A stretch of 64,000 bases of DNA from Saturnia japonica (lineage: Eukaryota; Arthropoda; Insecta; Lepidoptera; Saturniidae): positions 15,646,501 through 15,710,500 of the forward strand of contig CM065321.1 of the NCBI GenBank assembly GCA_033032175.1, written 5' to 3'. The notes under the pieces are model-generated. The model was given only the letters and a program-made list of their open reading frames with translations. It made no database searches and was not told the DNA's origin. Made by a program: the position numbers and the translations under genes. Shown here piece by piece: positions 1-11,110 of the stretch (within the stretch, counting starts at the first letter, position 1; every line of letters starts with the position of its first letter).

Positions 1-392
1 TTATTATATTTACTTACGAACAAAGGTTTCAAACTACTATATATAGTACGTTTTTTTATTCCCACGGAGTGAAATAACATTTTATGTGTTGCTAGTTTAT
101 TGTGTTTTTAAAATAGTAATAACACCAATCGGTCCTAATCGTTTTTTATATAGATATTTTGTTTTTAACAAATATTTGCATGTCACTGCAGCATTCTAGA
201 TTCGAGTGATATTATTAAAACTTTCATATAATATTTTTGTAAATAGTAACTCTAAACACTTGAATATATTTGGTTATGAAATATTATGTTACCTATCTAC
301 TGATGTTTGAATAATTAATACTTATTTAATTACATATTAAATTTTGCTATATTCAATTCGCCTATTGCCAATACTTATAATGTAATTTAAAA
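1..392. other. AT-rich, no feature seen
   Basis: No repeat family or coding match recognised. Confidence 0.6.
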
Positions 393-710
393 CAGTGATA
401 GCTCAGTGGTATAATGTACGGACATCGTGTCTATCAACTTAAATTCAATCCCTGCAATAAGCCCTAAGCTTTTGGTGAAGGAAAACATGGTGATGAAACC
501 ATAGCATGGTGTTAGGGCTTTTTCTAATGCTCACCTAGCTAGCTGTCACCCTCTCAAGTTGAAAATCTGTCGCCAAACACCAATAGGCGTGTTCCGGCAG
601 CTGCACTTGAGAGCCAGTCTTTCAGTAGGGCCTTCGAACTAGGACATCGTCGTCACTTAAGATCAGTCGAAATTGTGGCCATAACGCTAAACACATAACT
701 AAAAAAAAAC
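393..710 (+). mobile_element. tRNA-derived SINE (family B)
   Basis: Full-length copy: box A TAGCTCAGTGG (399-409), box-B-like AATTCAATCCC near 441-451, then 'cttttggtgaaggaaaacat', 'gccaaacaccaataggcgtg' and 'gagagccagtctttcagtag', ending in an A-run (700-710). Other copies define the family. Confidence 0.82.
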
Positions 711-796
711 AATTTATATTTCTACTGAACCTTACAAGATGTTACAAAGATGACAAAATTATAGAACAGTTCATTTTTTTATTTATTTATTAAATA

Positions 797-1311
797 CTAA
801 CTGTGTCCGTGGCTTCGCTCACGTGGACTACAGAATGCCCGCGCGAAACTTGCTCCCCCGCTCCCGGCTATTTTAAAGACAAAAATGTTGATTGTCAGTG
901 TTCCTTAGATGATAGACAGACATATAATCTCCCAGACTTTTTGTAGGTCTTTTTAATTTCTACAATTGTTTAGTACATTATTTTGGTATATCTCTTATGG
1001 TTTACTCAGGGTAAGCCATTTAAGCGCCCGAATTGATTCGCCATGAACAGTTTTTTTTTATTTGTGCGAAACCCTAATTCTTTTTGTAAAATAAAAGTAA
1101 CCTATGTTACTTCCTATAAATTCAGCTATCTACCAGTGAAAGTCCTATCAAAATCGGTCCAATCGTTTCGCTGATTACCCGGAACAGACCGACAAATATA
1201 TAAAAAATGGGCTTTTTCTTATAGGTATCGTATATACTTTCTTAAGCATTTAGTAAAAAAATGTTATTTTGACATTACAAACCGACACTTCAATTTTATT
1301 AATTGTATAGA
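797..1311 (-). mobile_element. non-autonomous Helitron (family H2)
   Basis: Minus-strand copy, about 515 bp. It begins A|TCTATACAATTAATAAAA at 1311 and ends at 797 with a mutated terminus (TTAG for CTAG) just after 'gaagccacggacacag'. It shares all blocks with the copy at 22955-23429. Confidence 0.75.
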
Positions 1312-1339
1312 TTGAACAAACTAAGAAATTTGGAAATTT

Positions 1340-1482
1340 CTCTCTACTCGGGGCAGTCCGCCTGGTGGAATACCTCCACCCTACAGAAGATCGCGGCCAA
1401 ATAACCTTGTATTGTTTTCCTGCGGTGTGTAGGGTTTCCAGAGGTCGGGAAAGGAGGGGTTAAAGGTCGGCAAGTCATGGAA
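1340..1482 (+). repeat. LINE/SINE-tail-like interspersed repeat (family D)
   Basis: Shares 'ggcagtccgcctggtg', 'cctccaccctacagaagatc' and 'ccaaataaccttgtattgtt' with the copies at 3905 and 11008. 3'-truncated compared with 3905. Confidence 0.6.
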
Positions 1483-2078
1483 GCAAACAAACAAACATTA
1501 ATTTTATAGATATTGATAATTTTTATGAAACAATCTAATTAAAATAACGAAAATTATGTCATCGACGTGTTTATAGTTTTGTAAAATAAAAACAGGTTAG
1601 TTATAGTATGTGACAACCCTAACATCTGTACTGGGGCGCTTCTTTTCTCGAACATTACTTAAAACCTCACGCTTTCGGACGAAATCGCAACAATATCAGT
1701 GCGCGGACGCATCGTAATTATACTTTGGATAGGACGCGAAGTGCTACTCTGCGGTTTACGATTCATATCATTTTTGTATAATGAGTTATTTAAGATTGGA
1801 GACCTGTTAGTGATTATGTTAGGCTTTCGGAATGTGTTTATCTTTCAATGGAATATGGGTTTCGATACAACGTTAGTAGGATCGTGTGGGACACAAGTAG
1901 GCATAAACATTCCAGTGCTAAAGCTTTGCTCCCTTTAGTTTAAATTTTATTCACGGTGATATCCCATCCCTAGTTCCGATTTATTGTTCCTTGACATTTC
2001 GAACGAACCAATCACGGCACGGCTTTGTTGCGTTGTCACTAAAACTTCCATACTTCTTTTCCAGTAAAATTATTTATA

Positions 2079-2432
2079 CTAGCGATCGCTCTAAGCTCGA
2101 AATTCGACCAGTGACTTTCTGATCATAGACTATTTTCTGTTTGACATTTACAGTATTCATAAACAATGAGTATTATCTACATCACTTGCTGTCACTTTTC
2201 GTTGAGTGACAATGTCAATATTTTGCGGGGTCTAAGTTCAATGGCATAAGTCGAGTTAGGATTCGCAGTATTAATTAATTTTTATTTAATATATTAGTAA
2301 CATATATTATAGATAAATTTTAGCTTTCTGCATTCCTTCTTCATATAAACTTTAACCATGCCAAATCTCAGTCTTCCGTGCACGCAATACGCTTAAAAAG
2401 GTACCGAAAGCTTTTGCTTCACGTATTCTTTT
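2079..2432 (-). mobile_element. non-autonomous Helitron (family H1)
   Basis: Ends with CGATCGCTAG|T (CTAG at 2079-2082). It carries the H1 internal blocks through 'gaagcaaaagctttcggtac' near 2420 (minus-strand sense). The TC start is lost. Confidence 0.75.
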
Positions 2433-2847
2433 ACACTGGTTATGTACTTCGGTTCGTTCTTGCGGTTATTTTAATTGGTTTTAACTATCACACAAATCCA
2501 CATATTTATGTATTTAGTAAAACTCTTAAGACTAACTGATAGGCAGCGTACTGCAACAAGGTCTACAATACGGGTGTCAAATTGGTTTTCCTAAAGAGCT
2601 TTATCTATATGATTTAGGGTGTGTTAGCGGGCCAGACTCAAAATAAAAAACTGAACCTTTTAATTAATTGTTAAAATCTTTATTTAGCTAGATAGTTAAT
2701 ATACATTTTCATATAAAGGTAATAAGGAGGGTAAATTGTCTTGAGGATCTGGAAACCAGAGTTCTCTTGTTTTTTATAAGCTCATTGATATCGGGTGTCA
2801 TATTCGTGGTAGTTATTTTAAGAATATATAGGAAATAGATTGGATTA

Positions 2848-2868
2848 TAATATATATATATATATAAT
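2848..2868. repeat. (TA)n microsatellite
   Basis: About ten TA units in an otherwise featureless AT-rich stretch. Confidence 0.9.
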
Positions 2869-3904
2869 AAAGTGCGCGTAATTTTAAGCATGCGCAGTGG
2901 CATCGAGTGCCGTCAAAAAATCCTCACTGAATAGAATCTGGTTGCGGACCGTATATTTGACATAGCTGGTCGAAAAGGATGAAAGTTTGCACAGATATTC
3001 CTTTAGGACGTAAGTGCACATTAACAAAGATTTTTAAAAAAATCCCCTGAGGACGATTGCTGAGAGGTCACTGGTATGAAATATCACCGGGTATACGGTT
3101 AGTAACTCTATTATTATGTCTCGATACACATCAAATGAGCTTAAGTCCACTATAATACATTTTTGATATTTTTGTACTGTCTTATTACGTTTATTATATT
3201 CAACAACTTGGTATTTATTAAATTTAAAAAAGTCCATCAATTCACGAAGAAATTTCGGTCAGAATATTCAATTTTATTTCAATAGTGCCTCAGTCTCAAC
3301 ACCAGTGTAAATCAAATTCGCTAAAGTCCAATCCGGCCAATCACAAACAGTACTTGTGCAGTGTCATGGCTGCCATTGCTGTCTTGTAGCTCATGATGTT
3401 TGAATTTTGTGCTCAAGTTTGGTAAGGAATAAGAAGGAAGTGCTAAGAGTTCAAAAATAGCAGAAAAGAAGCCTATGATAAAAACTAATGAAAAACGTAA
3501 GAAATTGCAACATGATTTTTTCAAACTAACCTAAATAATCAGCCGAAAAGCAATAACATCATTTTCTCAAAAGTAGTATTTGAAATTTGTTGACACAAAT
3601 TATATGGATTTTAAAGTTATCGTTATAAAAATTTAGATTGCTTCCGGGAGTGTGTAACATTAGTGTCCTGTGATTTCTTTGATGGTGGATTCAGGTAGTC
3701 ATCAGCTTCGACCTGTTCTAATTAATTTGATTCCCTCATTGAATAATTAAATTAACGCCGATTATTTCGAATGGCGGAACACCCAAAGATCTAAAAGCCT
3801 TAGATAAATGAGTCGCGTTTATGGTAGGTATTTCAGCGATATAGACACGTAGTTACAAATACAAAAACGAATTAATAATGTGTACTTTTCATTATTAAGT
3901 CTTT

Positions 3905-4142
3905 GGAGATTTTTCTTTATTTGGCGCAGTCCGTCTGGTGTTAATACTTACCCCTCCACCCTACAGAAGCTCGCAGCCAAATAGCCTTGTATTGTGGTCC
4001 TGTGGTGAGTAAGATTTCTAGAGCTCTTTGTAGAAGGGGGTTCAAGCTCGGCAACGCGCTTGCTAGTGTTACAAGCGTCCATAGGCTACGGCAACCGCTT
4101 ACCATCAGGTGGGCCGTAAGCCTGTTTGTCGCCTTAGTTGTT
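3905..4142 (+). repeat. interspersed repeat with LINE-like tail (family D)
   Basis: Fuller copy: same opening as at 1340, then 'gttcaagctcggcaacgcgc' and 'gcaaccgcttaccatcaggt' and 'ggccgtaagcctgtttgtcg'. Such tails are widespread in lepidopteran genomes as non-LTR 3' ends (general knowledge). Confidence 0.62.
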
Positions 4143-5023
4143 TACAAAAATACGCTTATGTGAAAGAAACCACCGCCTGTTTAGTAAATGTGTTGGTAAA
4201 TAAAAATTGAATTGTTGTTTTTCATTGAAAAAACGATAGAAACTTGTTCGTTAATCGAAATGAACGTGATAGGTGGACTGGTGGTGCCGCGTTGAAATCG
4301 TGCGTGCGCATGTTTTTAGTAATATTTTCATAGTTTAACGACGTTTGTTACGCGTAGGAAACAAATCACGATGATACACACGCCGCGCCGAGTCACACCG
4401 CGCTGTGCGAGTGAGCGAGCGAGCGAGCTCACTGACTTGTAGCGATCACATCTTTGTTGAGTATGTCGGTGTGATTAGGGCCTGACTACAAATGACTACA
4501 ATGCAAATATAATATTATACATCAGAAAGCATAGCCCTCAAACAAATGCTATGAAAAATATTGGGCACCGTACATGTAATAAAAATTAAACTTCTTAAAA
4601 TATACAGTGTATAGCTGTCCTTTTTTCTCTCTACCTTATATTTTTCTTTTCTCTCATGTAAGGATATGTGCCTAAACGTGACGCGTCCTTGAAATTTCAC
4701 TCTCAATTCTCGTCCAATTATCGAATCGCCTTCTATAAATTTTAGATTTAAATACATCGGCAAAAGCTTCTTACAAATCTTCCTACGTAGCCGATTCCAT
4801 GGCGAACTAAAGTGAGTCACTAAGGCGGAATTTTCACCATGTGTGTAGCGACCGCGATTCTGTATAGACTTTATATCCCTCAATAACATCATATTGGATT
4901 GAATACGGGATTGGTGCCCACTATCCGTGGACACGCTTTTTTTACATAATAATCTACTCCACTTTGCCCATAACATCTTCTGGGATGAGAAATTAGTCTC
5001 TCATATACATATACTAGCAACCC
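4143..5023. other. non-coding apart from GC patch; one unexplained open frame
   Basis: The minus strand is open for 153 codons at 4515-4976. The product is basic, with no recognised motif and a composition like translated AT-rich DNA. No gene is claimed. Confidence 0.5.
4370..4440. promoter_or_regulatory. GC-rich patch with GAGC repeats
   Basis: 'cacgccgcgccgagtcacac' followed by 'gcgagtgagcgagcgagcga'. Stands out from AT-rich surroundings; no gene attached. Possible promoter or untranslated exon, weakly supported. Confidence 0.2.
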
Positions 5024-5300
5024 ACCCCGGCTTCACACGGATGCAATTTACTTACTAATTAAGAAAATAAATAGGAAAGGAAAAGATGAGAAATCTTTAA
5101 ATAATAAAAATCAAAATTATCGTTAAAAAAATTTGACCTCGACAACTGCATACTTATTGGGACCAAGACTACCCTATCTTTTAAGTTGAACCAAATTACG
5201 GATATTTATGAAATTTGATCAAAATCTGTTCAGTTGTTTCGGAGTTTATCCCGAACATACATCGTGACACGAGATTTGTATATACTTTATATAAGATTTT
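5024..5300 (-). repeat. Helitron-like element with CTAG end
   Basis: CTAG at 5025-5028 followed by 'caacccaccccggcttcaca' on the plus strand, then 'caaaatctgttcagttgttt' near 5220 and 'tatatactttatataagatt' at the far end. The form is that of a minus-strand non-autonomous Helitron; the family is not defined by other copies here. Confidence 0.4.
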
Positions 5301-5408
5301 CTCTGAAGACATTAAACTGTCTTTTATATTCTTAAATCGTTCTAAGTTACGACGTTAATGGATTATCGAAGCTTACTGTCTATATGTAATTAATATTACA
5401 ATGTTTTA

Positions 5409-5640
5409 TCTATAGTAGTAAATCTGTCGTTCTGTCTGTAAATGTATTTTTTTCCCAAATTTCCCGAAAGACATGCTTTATAAAGGACACTGAGCACGAA
5501 TGTGCCATTAATTTTTTTTTCTGTCTGTCTGTCTAAAAAACGGGTTGACCGATTCATATGAAATTTTAGAATTTAAACAATCTAGTAACAGTTATCATGT
5601 TATAGATTCTCGATAGATGGCGCCTTCAATATATTTAAAA
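5409..5640 (+). mobile_element. Helitron 5' portion (family H4)
   Basis: Starts A|TCTATAGTAGTAAATC at 5409, followed by TTCTGTCTGTA, TTTCCCGA, a (CTGT)n run near 5520 and 'gttgaccgattcatatgaaa'. Same order as the complete copy at 62574. The 3' end is not recognisable. Confidence 0.6.
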
Positions 5641-6099
5641 TAGAAGCAACAGATGTTATTCGTAATGAAAAACAATTGGCTGCGATATGGAGTTCCCAAG
5701 AAAAAATAAGTTTGAAAAATAATATAATTATGATAGTATACAAGACGTCCCTGTGATACTAATATTATTTTATTTTATTTTATTATTATTTTTTTTCTAA
5801 GTTTACAAAGACATTTAAAAAGTTAGAACATAAAAATTATGGTATAAAATCTTGCAATGGCGCGGAAACAGTTTTCGCGAAATAATACATTTAGGGTAGG
5901 CAGATAAAATAGTTAAGATTCCGAATATGAAACTTAAAAACACAATTTTAAAATTTTGAACTACGCAAATCGCCAGCAGTCAATCGTCCTAACATACACT
6001 CTTACGGAATGTTCCCAATTCGTTACTTTAAAACATCCTTCAACGGCTTTAGAGGCTTCTATAACATTAAGATATCTAAACGATTATATTTTAATACTA

Positions 6100-6345
6100 G
6101 CTTTGCCCCACGGTTACACAATACCGTTGTTCTTACTTTCCATACTTGCCTACAGTTTGCCAGTTTACTTGACGTTCATGGTCACTGCTCAACTCCTTAA
6201 GGTCGAAGTGTGAAGTTATATAGCCTATAATCTTCCCCAATAAATAGGTTATAATATGCAAAAAGAATTTTTCAAATCTAACTGATAGTTCCAGAGACTA
6301 GCTCGTTCAAACAAACAAAACAATCTCTTCAGCATTTTAATATTA
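6100..6345 (-). repeat. H6 element copy
   Basis: 'gtgaagttatatagcctata', 'atcttccccaataaataggt' and 'gttcaaacaaacaaaacaat'. It lies directly beside the DD41D mariner, whose TA site is at 6359. Confidence 0.5.
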
Positions 6346-6360
6346 TTGCACCCCTATATA

Positions 6361-7663
6361 CAAGATGTCCAGAAAGGGTATCGGGTATTTGTAAGTTCAA
6401 TGAAACAAAAATTATTTGTATGCAATAAAAAAGTTTATTGTTTATTATTAGCATATGAATTGGAGAATTATTTGGAAAAGCTGATGTTATCCAAATGATG
6501 ACCGTTACGTTGCTGGCACTCTTCTAAACGGAAACGAAGATTGGCGATAACACGTTGACACATAGCTATCGATATTGCTGCCATTTCTGACCTGATGTTT
6601 TGCTTTAACTGGGTTAGATTCGTCGGATTGTTTTGATAAACCTTACTTTTAAGGTATCCCCATGCAAAATAGTCAAGCGGGCTAAGGTCGGGGCTTCTGG
6701 GAGGCCAGTTGATATTACCCCTTCGCGAAATGACTTTATTAGGGAATAATTCGTCAACAACTTCCATTGAGTCATTTGAGGTATGGCAAGTGGCCCCATC
6801 TTGCTGGAACCACGTTCTTGAGTTGAAACCTGCAAACTCCTGCAACTCTGGGACCAAAAAATTTCGCAACATATCGCAATAACGGTCACTATTCACATTA
6901 ATTGCTCGGCCTCGTTGGTCTTCATGAAAATAAGGACCAATTATGCCTTTAGCAGACATAGCGGCCCAAACAACGACCTTTGGGCTATGCAGGGGTCGTT
7001 CATGCTTTCGTCTCGGATTCTCCACTGCCCAGTACCGACAATTCTGCTTATTAACATGACCATTCAGGTGAAAATTTGTTCGTCACTGAACAGTATGTTG
7101 TTAAAGTTGTTCAAAACGCTGCAGCATTTCGTTCGCATAATTCAGTCGATTAGCATAGTCCGTATCCTTCAATTCTTGAACCAATTGAATTTTATAGTCT
7201 TTTAGATGTAAGTCTTTCTTTAAAATCGAATGTAAAGACGATTTTTTGATGTTCAACGCTTGGCTTCGCTTTCGGATGGATAAAGACGGATTTTGACGAA
7301 CCGACGCCTCAACTTCTTCAACTGTTTCTTCATCGCGAACTGAACGAGGACGACCAGAGTTTTGAATTTTAACTGTCGCACCTGTATTCTCGAACATCCT
7401 GATCCATTTCCTAATGCTATCGTCACTTGGCGCGTGGCGTGTACGATATTCCGCACGATAGAGACGTTGAGCAGTCACTATTGAATCACCATTACGATAA
7501 TACGCTCGTACGCAAAATGCGCAATGCGTCCCCGAGTACTGTTCCATCGTGACTAAAACTCTACAAAATGGCGGACGCCACGAACCCCTCCCCGCACCCT
7601 TTAGACGCCCCGTTTCGAATATGGCGCGAAAACAAATACCCGATACCCTTTCTGGACACCTTG
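6361..7663 (-). mobile_element. Tc1/mariner DD41D (rosa-type) transposon
   Basis: A 1303-bp element bounded by 32-bp terminal inverted repeats (6361-6392 and 7632-7663) that differ at one base. The outer ends read CAAGRTGTCCAGAAAGGGTA and each is flanked by TA (6359-6360, 7664-7665), the mariner-type target duplication. It contains a single transposase gene on the minus strand. All structural parts of a full-length element are present; only the gene is damaged. Confidence 0.95.
6468..7547 (-). pseudogene. DD41D mariner-type transposase, frame-disrupted
   Basis: Starts with ATG at 7547 (MEQYSGTHCAFCVRAYYRNG...), giving an N-terminal helix-turn-helix region with a GRPRS motif. The C-terminal part holds the RNase-H-like catalytic core: WFQQDGATCHTS with the second Asp, then RSPDLSPLDYFAWG with the third Asp. 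There are 41 residues between these two Asp residues, so DD41D, the rosa group spacing. The two parts are in the same frame but a TAA at 7101-7103 interrupts them. Between about 7060 and 7105 the conserved first catalytic segment (ILFSDEQI) reads in the neighbouring frame, so two compensating small indels are inferred. Total span is about 360 codons, normal for the family. As it stands no full transposase can be made. Confidence 0.92.
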
Positions 7664-7665
7664 TA

Positions 7666-9002
7666 GATTACAATAAACCTTTAAATTAAAATATTTCATT
7701 ATATTAAGAAACTTTTTTTTACATCATTTTATTCTTGTAATTGGTAAGTCAAATAAATACCAGGTAATTAATTCTCTACTTTTCTTGTTTTTCATTTTCC
7801 TTCATTATTCGGTTCATACCATAGATTTAATATGATAAGATCGGCAACTCGAAAGGGAAAAAATATAGTATACGTTTGTGTTAAAACGAGATAGTGATAC
7901 AGACCTTTTTCGTACGTTATTAAAATAAATCCCGCTTGTTTAAGCTTATACGAAGGTTGTAAAGTGTAATTTAATGTTTAGTAGACGTGTAACTAGTATA
8001 ATAAAGAAACTCAAGAAAATAATATGCAAACTGGCGTATTCCGTTTTTGGTATCATATTGTTCAACTTATTGCCGATATATTTTATACTAAACCTATGGT
8101 ATTAAACCATAGACAATAATTTAATATGATAATAATATATTTAATTATCCCACAACCGTCAATAATTATCTATAACATCTAATAGAATCGGATGCACCTA
8201 GCTCAGCTAAATGTCACTCGGTGAGCCGCAGACGCTTTTAGTCGCTCCGAAATAGAACGTGTTCCGTTCATCAACCCCTTACATTCGTCATCGCACCCGT
8301 CCGATCCCTCCTGCCCTTTACATCGATGCATCCTCACACAAACACCTTTCATATATCAAGTAAAATCAGCAATGGACAGACAGTAACTCAAGATTCACGC
8401 TCTGCAATACACGTATCAGTTTTCCTGTTTCTAAGCATCGAGTTTACAAACATAATATTTTCTTCATAATTCAAAATTCCGTAATCAGTCAGTTATTCCT
8501 CGATGCGTTTATTCGATACTAACAAATTATATTCGAAATTAATTGAGCGTTAATTTTATTGTAAATGTTTCGACCGCAAATTTATCGCTGCAATTTCGAC
8601 CCATCATAATTGACGCGCATTAAAAATTTGACACCTTCAGGGTTAGAAAAAAAACAAACGATCATTAAGTATATTATAAATTATAATATCGAATCTGTTT
8701 CGGATAATAAATCCGTAAAATGGTAAAACTTGACGTGTATTAGCCCGACTGACGTCACAGTAAAGTCAAAAGTCCCTCGTTTGTGGGAAAGTCGCTGAAC
8801 TCGAGTTCACGTTTGAAAACTTACAACTGTGTTTGTAAACATGTCGTTTACAATTTTTACGCAGAACTACTTCAGCCAGTTCGCTTTTCAGCACGTAATC
8901 GACGTTTATTACCGCATAATTATCTTATTTAGAGCACTTCAATACATACAATATTTTTTTAATTTTTAAATACGCTACTCGGGTTTTTTATTTACAATAT
9001 GT
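7666..9002. other. unique-looking non-coding stretch
   Basis: No repeat family from this window occurs here. 8190-8350 and 8730-8900 are less AT-rich than their flanks and could hold regulatory DNA. No exon was recognised. Confidence 0.45.
8749..8757. promoter_or_regulatory. CRE-like palindrome TGACGTCA
   Basis: TGACGTCA, the canonical cAMP-response/bZIP site, within an unusually non-repetitive stretch (8730-8900). One match alone is weak evidence. Confidence 0.25.
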
Positions 9003-9623
9003 ATTAAAAACCCCGTCGAATCCGAAAAGGGTATATGGTTACCCCAATGACATTAGCAAAAAAAATATCAATTTTTTTATTTATTATGAAAATAAAAATG
9101 TTATTGCGATTTAAAATTAACATATTTAGTTTAGTTTCCCTAAAATTTAGGCGCGGCGCAGCGGTAGGTTTGATCGTATGGCCGTACTCTGCGCCGCGCC
9201 GCCTGTATTGCCATGTAAGTTTCCTCATTGAACTAATTTTTTTAAACTTATTATTAGGGGTAATTTTTAATACATACATACATACCTTCACGCCCGTATT
9301 CCCCGAAGGGTTAGGCAGAGATGTACTAATGTACACCCACAGTTCGCCGAGTATGTTTTTAGGTCCCATGTAACAGGGAGCGAGCCTATTGCCATTAATT
9401 AGGCACGAAACCAAACTCCGAGCTGCTACTGAGAATTTCATAGGAAAAACCCAATATCACTTTGCTTGACCTGGGATTCGAACCCAGGACCTCGCTCATA
9501 GCAGTCGCACTTACGATCACTACGCTAACGAGACAGTTACTTATAGTCTGAGATATATAACTTATACAGAATATAATCTCGATACCTAATAACACCTTCA
9601 CGGATCCGACGGGGTTTTTAATA
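9003..9623. mobile_element. MITE with GC-rich inner hairpin, interrupted by a SINE
   Basis: Ends are inverted: GTATTAAAAACCCCGTCG near 9002-9019 and its complement near 9605-9623. Inside is a perfect 12-bp GC stem, GGCGCGGCGCAG (9150-9161) with CTGCGCCGCGCC (9189-9200). A second copy lies at 30617-31010. Relative to that copy, about 255 bp at 9281-9537 is extra and is a SINE. Open frames across it are not conserved between the copies. Confidence 0.8.
9281..9537 (-). mobile_element. tRNA-derived SINE (family A), nested in MITE
   Basis: Minus-strand copy with a tRNA-like head at about 9470-9537 (box B GGGTTCGAATCCCAG in complement near 9477), then a body with 'gcagctcggagtttggtttc' and 'aacatactcggcgaactgtg', and a 3' end 'gggcgtgaaggtatg' with an ATGT-type tail. 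It splits a MITE; the uninterrupted MITE at 30617 shows the empty site. Confidence 0.85.
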
Positions 9624-10758
9624 CACACTATATTTGTATTTTCTTTTTTTTTAAATGGCAACGTGTGTATACACAATTATGCCAGTGTCACATGGATAGA
9701 ATATTTTTATAATCTTCAGAATCCAAATAATGCTTTAATAAGATGGTGGCTGTTTTGTTAAAACTGTCCAGGGAATTTTTATGGAAACATTAAATTCATG
9801 CTTCTAGATATTAGGTAAAAAGTTCATCAATATTACATAATATTTATGGCCAAACGTAAGTTTATGAATTAAAAAGAATACAACATGACAGATCACAAGA
9901 TCCCGCAAAAGATACCGTAAATTTGTAATTTCGAATAATATGTGACTTTTAATATTATTTTGAATTTCGAAAACGGGGCACGTGTATTTATAATTCCGAA
10001 TATAGGTAGCACGCTTGTATTTTGGATTTCGAATAAAGGAACACGTGGCGGGATTGCCCGCCTGCGTGTCACTCGCGTAGTATTTGGACATCGAAATTTC
10101 TGCTAGAGCTCTGTTATTTCTGGCGTCTCCACTGCGCCACAAGCTCCAAGTTTAGATTAGACGCAGGGCTCATCTGCATACATACTGTATGCATACATTA
10201 TTTATGAAACTGATTAACATGTCATTCGCTATTTAATAAAATATTGACTTCTTACAGCAATTTGTAGAAAAGTATCTGCCGTGTTTAGCATATAAGTTAA
10301 TTAATTGTAATAAAGAGTTTTTTGCTGATTTATTACAGTAAACAGATTTCAATAGGAGTACTTATCTGTCTATATATTATTTTATAGGATTTTTTGGCAG
10401 CGTCAATTCCTCCCTTAATTCTTTATCAATATTATTTACTCATAGTATAATTTTAAAAACACTATTGTCGAAAATAGGCAAATAGTTTAAAATAAATCTT
10501 TTATAAAAAGCGTATCGAGTATTAAAAAAATGTATTCAATTAATAAATAGGAGGTGCCATGTATTAACAATTTATTTAACTATGACAGCTGTTAGATTGT
10601 TTTTATTTTATGAAACCATATTATACGAATCATTCGCACAGGTCGGCTTAGTATATTTACATATTTCTTTCCACAAATTTTAAAAGCTCTGTTCATTTTG
10701 ACTTCTCAATGTTTAATTTCGTTTTCGATGTTGTTTATGTAGCTGTAAGCTTTAAGTT
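9624..10758. other. non-coding stretch before the orphan exon
   Basis: Nothing recognised. A minus-strand frame at 9804-10142 contains a loose internal repetition (KYKRATYIRNYKYT-like) made from 'aaatttcgaat' motifs, which looks like simple-sequence decay. Confidence 0.45.
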
Positions 10759-10860
10759 ATGTCTGATGGCGGTGATAATGAAGATTTTAAGCTCGTGTTT
10801 CGCGAGCACGTCGTAAACGCAGCGTGTGGTGACCGTCTTGGGAGTGCCGCGGCCGCACCG
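10759..10860 (+). CDS. possible orphan first coding exon, unknown protein
   Basis: ATG at 10759 opens 34 codons beginning MSDGGDNEDFKLVFREHVVN, then a short Ala-rich stretch, and ends at CCG directly before GTATGT, a strong donor-like site, in phase 0. The local GC content and codon use stand out from the AT-rich flanks, and read-through meets a stop a few codons into the putative intron. I do not recognise the protein. It does not resemble the MEX3 N-terminus known to me, and its phase does not fit the MEX3 acceptor at 45600, so at least one further exon would be needed. No partner exon was found, so this may be a chance frame or a retained fragment. Confidence 0.35.
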
Positions 10861-11007
10861 GTATGTTTTTGTGGGATTGACTTATGATGGGAGTTCGCGC
10901 TTATTTTTTTTAAATAAATATTATTATCCTGTACATGTTGAACTTTAGTGTTAAATAAAAATATAAACACAACGGGTTATATTACATCGAGTTTATTAGC
11001 GACGCAT

Positions 11008-11110
11008 AGTTTAGGATCTCTGGAAACCCTACTGGAAACGATGCTAGGTTATTTGTCTCTGCGATCTTCTGTAGGGTGGAGGTAATTCACTAGTCGGGCA
11101 GCTCCAAGTA
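11008..11110 (-). repeat. interspersed repeat fragment (family D)
   Basis: Reverse copy of the block 'gatcttctgtagggtggagg' and 'aggttatttgtctctgcgat'. Short and 3'-truncated. Confidence 0.55.

Larger units (their letters stand above)
1483..3904. other. non-coding; contains H1 Helitron and (TA)n only
   Basis: Apart from the Helitron at 2079-2432 and the TA run, nothing is recognised. Short open frames here (up to 79 codons) show no family features. Confidence 0.55.

Noticed and set aside
399..451. Possible tRNA gene (also at 11890, 31357, 54302, 58631)
   Set aside because: Box A and B are present but the acceptor and anticodon stems do not close and each continues into a SINE body.
4370..4440. 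Telomere-like or GAGA-type array
   Set aside because: The GAGC run is only about 20 bases and does not match the insect telomere repeat TTAGG.
4515..4976. 153-codon open frame on the minus strand
   Set aside because: Long for AT-rich DNA, but no motif, domain or family pattern is visible and codon use resembles translated AT-rich sequence; kept only as an unexplained frame.
9035..9441. Two opposite open frames of 112 and 145 codons
   Set aside because: They span the MITE and its nested SINE, and similar frames recur wherever the SINE recurs (17446, 58718).
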